15,000 nt of DNA. Source: Nymphaea colorata (Eukaryota; Streptophyta; Magnoliopsida; Nymphaeales; Nymphaeaceae). Location of the stretch: positions 500,001 through 515,000 of the forward strand of contig NC_045147.1 in NCBI RefSeq assembly GCF_008831285.2. The letters run 5' to 3'. The notes below the pieces were generated by a model. That model was not told the origin of the DNA. It was given only the letters and a program-made list of their open reading frames with translations, and did no database searches. Each line of letters opens with the position of its first letter. Within the stretch, counting starts at the first letter, position 1. Below, piece by piece: positions 9,612 through 15,000 of this stretch. A program made the translations under genes and the position numbers.

Positions 9612-9856
9612 CACTTCCAATCCGTGAATTGTTAATGAACCTGATTCATTTGTTGACAATGTCTGATATTTGTATGATTTATGAAACGCGAGTTCTATAA
9701 CAAGGTGTAGAACCTATGGATCTATTTTCAATTGTGTAATTTGTTTAGTCTTTGTCTCTAGAAATGGAATAAGGGTTAATTTATTTCGAATGCGGAGGTA
9801 ATGAAATAGTAACCCCAGACATCTCAATCGGTCAATTTCGGATGAATTGCATGTTC
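9612..9856. other. Upstream of cemA: end of the plastid insert
   Basis: The first 100 or so bases (TTGACAATGTCTGATATTTG at about 9653, then AAACGCGAGTTCTATAACAA) resemble the plastid ycf4-cemA spacer. After about 9740 I no longer recognise plastid sequence, so the insert ends between there and 9850. No ycf4 coding sequence is visible. Confidence 0.55.
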
Positions 9857-10230
9857 AGGAAGAAATGGATTTTATTTCACCTTGCTCATGCTCCGGTGCA
9901 CTCAAAAGTAGTTCTTGACTCCAAAGCGAAGATTTGTATAGCTTTCTCACATGGCCATGGGTAGATGATGAAGAGAAAAACAAACGAAAAATGGTTACAT
10001 GCCTCTAAATATCTTGGTTGAAGAATGATGAGTCCTCTACTTCAAATGATCAAGAAGCCTTCAAAACGAGACACCAAGATGTTGATGAAGATCTCCAAGC
10101 ATTTTCCATGTGCTTCTTTAAAAAATGAAGATTGAAGAATAGGATATAGTGCAAGATTGAAGAAAAAGAGGGCTAGAAGAGAGGAAAAATAGAGAAAGAG
10201 AGAACTTCAAGTGAGAAAGATTAAGAAGTT
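9857..10230. repeat. Direct repeat copy A (374 bp)
   Basis: This segment is repeated, diverged, at 10421-10809. Both begin AGGAAGAAATG, continue with TTATTTCACCTTG/TGTATTTCACCTTG and CTCCGGTGCACTCAA/TTCCGGTGCACTCAA, share AAGCCTTCAAAACGAGAC exactly, and end near AAGAAGTT. The copy is purine-rich on the plus strand (many AAGATTGAAGAA words). Neither copy encodes anything recognisable. They may be R-U5 parts of two LTRs of the same family. Confidence 0.85.
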
Positions 10231-10420
10231 TCAACCTCAAAAATCCATGCAATAGAAAGGAAATCTCGTCCTACTTTTCATTCTCACCATTCATTTGCAT
10301 GTGAATCAAAAAATCAATCAGCCATGCATAAAAATTATCATATAAACATAAGCAATGCATATATTCAATTAGTATAGAAGGAAAAGAAATACATTTTGGG
10401 CCTATTTGTATTGATAATAG

Positions 10421-10809
10421 AGGAAGAAATGAGATTGTATTTCACCTTGTTCATGCTTCCGGTGCACTCAAGTGTAGTTCTTGACTCCAAAGAGAAGATT
10501 TGTAGAGTTTTCTTGCATGGCTGTGGGGAGATGATGAAGTAAAAAACAAAAGAAAAATGACTATATATTTTTAAATATCATGGTTGAAAAAGGATAAATC
10601 AATTGCCTCGGATGATTAAGAAGCCTTCAAAACGAGACTCCAAGATGTTGATAAATCTCACCAAGGACTATCCCCGTGCTCCCTTGAAAATTGAAGATTG
10701 AAGAAGAGGATAGAATTCAAGGTTGAAGAAGAATAGCGCTAGAAGATAGAGAGAAGAGTAGAGATAAGGGAAAACTACTAAAACTTTAAGTGGGAGAGCT
10801 GAAGAAGTT
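10421..10809. repeat. Direct repeat copy A' (389 bp)
   Basis: Second, diverged copy of the 9857-10230 unit, in the same orientation, with about 190 unrelated bases between. Small indels distinguish the two (for example GATTGAAGAAGAGGATAG against GATTGAAGAATAGGATA). This copy continues into the TATA-like box and GC-rich block described next, which copy A does not have. Confidence 0.85.
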
Positions 10810-11460
10810 CTCCAATAGTTAGTTCATACCCAATGATGATGATATGGGTGTTATTTATAGAAAATTTTGGAGTCAAAACCTAAAATTTAAACTTTTTTTA
10901 ATTTCCCAAGATTTCATGCGAATTTCAAAAATTTTATGAATTCATTCTATTTTATTTTTATTTCCATAGGTTTTGACTAAGAGGGGTTGGTCTCTAACTC
11001 TACAAACACCATTTGGAGGGGTTGGCCGGGCTAAGCCCCATCCAGCAATGCCAAACCTGCCCCAAGGGGGGCAGTTTTTGTCCAAAAAATGGCCCGCCGA
11101 GGAGGCAATCCCTGCCTTGGAAGACACAAGCCATGTGCGGCTAAGGTTGGCCACACGTGCCATGCATGGCAGCGTGCTCGCCGCTGTGTGTCGCACTCTA
11201 TGCAGCTTTGTCGAGTGTGCCTAGCGCTGCTGTGTGCCCATGCCCAGAGTGCACAACTGGGCCGTGCACGCGCAAGGGGGCAAAATGTCCCTGCCCTCTT
11301 AGATGAGTCCCACCTAAAAAAAATTGAAATTTATATTTTAAAATATATATTTTTGATGGACAAAATAATCTTTTGATAAAGTGAGTCCGGCTTCATTTTG
11401 GGTGATTCCGGGTCCATTGTAGGTATGGATTGATTCATTTAATTATATCCATGCATACTT
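10810..11460 (-). mobile_element. Probable U3-like part of a second LTR, minus strand
   Basis: On the minus strand a TATAAATA box lies at 10852-10859, about 45 bases before copy A'. Upstream of it (higher coordinates) are an AT-rich tract and then a block at about 10980-11300 much richer in G and C than anything around it. A GGTGGGACTC-type tract with CCCTTGCGCG follows (11255-11315). A GC-rich upstream part, a TATA box and a long purine/pyrimidine-biased leader are what an LTR promoter with its R-U5 looks like. I could not find TG...CA ends, a primer site or a target duplication, so this is an inference. A decayed gene promoter is the alternative. Confidence 0.35.
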
Positions 11461-12060
11461 CAAGTCACACGATGTGTAACCATTTAAGACAAAAATATCG
11501 TCACTTCATTTGTTCCCAATGCCACTTCCTTTTTCTCCTGCTGGATTTTCATGATTAGGATTGCCAATTTTTTAGGCACTTCCATGTTTTCAAAACATGA
11601 AGCCAAGTACTGTAATCACTAACCCAAAATATAAAATTCTAATAGTAGTTCCTACACCAAATGGTTCAAGTGAAGAATCATATCAATAGACTGGCCTGAT
11701 ATCCAAGATTCATTTTGAGTTCTCCAATTTTTTTTTTTTGCATTATTTAAAAGAATCATGAAAAAGAGAAGAAAAATGACCACATTATTTCCAAATAGAA
11801 CAAAAAACACTAATGATTGATCATCAACATTAGATACATTCACCTGAAAGAAAACATCACTTTTTTTTTTACAACTACTCTAGGTCGACAAAAGCCCTTT
11901 AATAGAGCAAGAAGTAGAAGGAACTTGTCCTTATAAGAAACATGAAGTTAACCTATTTCGTGCAATAAGTGTTTGACTTCTACAAATAGTGTGTTTGCCC
12001 TTTCCGAGACCTAGAAGAAGATAAACAAAGTGGTTATGTTAACTCCCAATCCAAAAATTA
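11461..12060. other. AT-rich intergenic DNA, nothing recognised
   Basis: About 600 bases without a recognisable gene. A short minus-strand frame at 11652-11843 is hydrophobic in the middle (FFVLFGNNVVIFLLFFMILL) but spans a T12 run and has no known relative. A T10 run lies near 11861-11870. Confidence 0.5.
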
Positions 12061-12066
12061 GTATAA

Positions 12067-13594
<1,528 letters not shown>

Positions 13595-13620
13595 GAGAGA
13601 GAGAGAGAGAGAGAGAGAGA
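13595..13620. repeat. (GA)13 microsatellite
   Basis: A perfect GA run of 26 bases preceded by two GCACGAGA words (13583-13598), so the run probably grew from that unit. Confidence 0.95.
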
Positions 13621-13664
13621 TGAACCCCAAACTGTCTTTGATTTATGATATCTTTAATTGTATA

Positions 13665-14045
13665 TGCTTTTTCGGATATTCACATATTCAGATTCGAATT
13701 CCAATTCAAACTCGAATAAGAAAAGTTATATCTGAATCCGAATCCGAAATCTGATTTTACAATCTGAATCTAATTTTTATATTTATATCCAAATCTGAAT
13801 CCGAATTTTGTCAATTTTCAAAATTTAATAGCATTAGGTATAGGATCTTTGTCTAAAAATCAACATGATTCGAATCCGATCGGACATTTATGTATCTCCA
13901 AATCCGAATCAGATTGGATGATGTTTATTAAATCCGAGTCCGATCCCATTTCTAAATCGAATACTAAATTTTTTTTTTCCTATCCGATTTATTCGGATCG
14001 AATCGGTCACATATCCAATTCAAATAGGATATATTGGAATCCCTA
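13665..14045. repeat. Stretch rich in degenerate AATCCGA/TCGGATT words
   Basis: The words ATCCGA, ATCTGA, TTCGAAT, TCGGAT and their complements recur many times, mostly as AATCCGAAT-like units: about 13693-13701, 13735-13748, 13763-13805, 13870-13882, 13900-13915, 13932-13945, 13983-14007. They occur in both orientations and without a fixed period. Such degenerate tracts occur in plant intergenic DNA and in the non-coding ends of some transposable elements. No terminal repeats or target duplication were found. A plus-strand frame at 13849-14124 is made of this repeat and is not a gene. Confidence 0.65.
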
Positions 14046-14193
14046 CTTTGATTCATATAACCATAATGAAAGAACAATGAATAATAAAAGCAAAAGCTAC
14101 TTAGAAATTAATGAGCAAAAATAGAAATCAGGTAGATGGGCCAATTAGGCTGCAAAAAACTAGTAGTTGCAACTTCAGCCATATCATATAATG
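14046..14193 (-). other. Region downstream of the laccase 3' end
   Basis: About 150 bases after the laccase stop on the minus strand. It would hold the 3' untranslated region and polyadenylation signals if the gene were expressed. I see no clear AATAAA on that strand near the stop. Confidence 0.4.
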
Positions 14194-14576
14194 TCAACAC
14201 TTTGGAGGAGCAGATGGAGGAGGAGGCAGTTTCTGGTCGGGCTTCTGTCCATCTAAGACCACCCAGGCCGTTTTAAGGCCCTCCCAACCAGTGTGCACCT
14301 CTAGGTGACAGTGCATGAACCACACACCTGCCACCATCACAAGCAAACATTAATCGAAGAAGCTTGATTAGATTAAGTAAAATTAACCAGAAACTGTGAC
14401 GACGACCATAGCAGGACCCAGCCCAGCTGGTTCCATACAAATCCTTTCCCCCCTCTTAAAAAGAGAAACAGTTAATTCTTCCTACCTGGGTTGTCAGCTA
14501 AGAACGGGACCTCCACTTGGCACTGCGATCGTGTTCCCCTCCATTGGGTCAACCAAATTAATGAATGAACTTCACG
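14194..14576 (-). pseudogene. Laccase gene fragment: damaged penultimate exon, intron, last exon
   Basis: Plant laccases are secreted multicopper oxidases that polymerise monolignols. On the minus strand the last exon (14327-14194) encodes [20 protein letters not shown], a run of 10 residues, then [20 protein letters not shown] and TGA at 14194-14196. The H-C-H-L-E-V-H motif carries copper ligands, including the type 1 cysteine and histidine. An intron of 158 bases precedes it (14485-14328, GTAGGA...GGCAG), in phase 1 within N-P-G-V-W, as is usual for the last laccase intron. The previous exon (14576-14486) reads NLVDPMEGNTIAVPSGG and LADNPG. However, it has about 11 bases missing in the G-G-W-V...R-F region (near 14508-14512) and about 7 extra bases (ATTCATT) inside K-F-N-L at 14561-14570. 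Sequence further upstream is not recognisably laccase. The last exon is open, with one extra residue (E in GWEGLK). Most likely a truncated pseudogene. Confidence 0.85.
14328..14485 (-). other. Laccase last intron
   Basis: On the minus strand the donor GTAGGAAG follows CAACCCAG at 14485 and the acceptor GATGGTGGCAG ends at 14328. The intron is AT-rich relative to the exons (TTAATTTTACTTAATC) and interrupts a glycine codon after its first base. An intact splice frame on both sides indicates a genomic copy, not a processed one. Confidence 0.8.
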
Positions 14577-15000
14577 ATTTAGTAACGTTGGAACACGTAA
14601 CTGAAGGTATTCAGTAGCACGGCCTCACGCCCGTTAACAAACATTCCATGTGGTAACAAAGATCGACAACGTTACTGATGGCCATTTCATAACATACAGG
14701 TCAACGTTACAGATTCGCCTTGCCCGCGTTACAGAAGGCTAGGTCATGGTCGAACAACGGGTGTGTGGGAACACACAGTTTGATCTTTACCAACACGATT
14801 CCCGCGTTACGAAATCATTTATATTTTTGAAAAAAAAGAACGCACTAGTTATTACAACTTTTCTAGATACATTAAAACACACAATATAATAACATAGCAG
14901 GAGGCATTGAAGTAATTGATACCAATCAAACCTAAAAATACTACAAGTATAAAATAGGCAGAAAGAATGTATTAATAATTGACATATCAATTGTAAGGTA
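14577..15000. other. CGTTAC-rich tract and AT-rich window end
   Basis: Directly upstream of the laccase fragment, GTAACG/CGTTAC words recur at 14582-14587, 14670-14675, 14705-14710, 14727-14732 and 14805-14810, with CGTAAC at 14596-14601; two are preceded by CCCG. From about 14830 to the window end the sequence is AT-rich with nothing recognised. The motif cluster could be the subterminal region of a DNA transposon. No terminal inverted repeat or transposase is visible, so the identity is open. Confidence 0.5.

Noticed and set aside
10942-11376. Open frames on both strands in the GC-rich block
   Set aside because: Three overlapping frames in high-GC DNA with few stops; no domain or plausible start context.
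11652-11843. Minus-strand frame with a hydrophobic centre, possibly a membrane segment
   Set aside because: Only 63 codons, interrupted by a homopolymer translated as Lys, with no recognisable family or exon borders.
14396-14617. Plus-strand open frame of 73 codons
   Set aside because: It is antisense to the laccase intron and exon on the minus strand.

Overview
This is nuclear DNA of a flowering plant, not a bacterial or organellar region. The evidence is a plant-type LTR retrotransposon end, decayed and rearranged plastid DNA carrying a nuclear MITE, long TA/GA/CATA microsatellites, and a laccase gene fragment with a plant intron. I found no intact protein-coding gene. The species cannot be named. 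The plastid donor carried ycf2 and ycf15, which argues against a recent grass plastome, because grasses have largely lost ycf2.

Layout. 68-2218: one LTR of a Ty3/gypsy-type element (Del/Tekay-like), on the minus strand, with its primer binding site at 51-63; the rest of the element lies left of the window. About 2320-9800: a nuclear integrant of plastid DNA (NUPT) built from at least four plastid blocks that are not neighbours in a plastome: (i) ycf15 and the C-terminal part of ycf2, minus strand, 2320-5157; (ii) the end of psbD and start of psbC, plus strand, 5154-5841; (iii) trnL-UAA intron, trnL 3' exon, spacer and trnF-GAA, plus strand, about 5866-6545 and beyond; (iv) petA and cemA, minus strand, 7756-9611. 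All genes are broken by frameshifts, stops or deletions. A 408-bp Tourist-like MITE (3131-3538) with TTA target duplications sits inside ycf2, so it arrived after the plastid DNA.

9857-10809 holds a diverged direct duplication of about 380 bp, followed by a TATA-like box and a GC-rich block up to about 11300; together they resemble part of a second LTR on the minus strand. 11460-14190 is AT-rich intergenic DNA with several microsatellites, including about 108 TA units, and a stretch rich in degenerate AATCCGA words. 14194-14576 is the 3' end of a laccase gene on the minus strand (last exon open, previous exon damaged), next to a cluster of CGTTAC motifs at 14582-14811.

The genes do not work together: the plastid pieces are inert copies of photosynthesis and Ycf genes. 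The interest lies in the insertion history: how the plastid blocks were joined, how they decay, and which mobile elements landed in or beside them. No previously undescribed biological system is evident.
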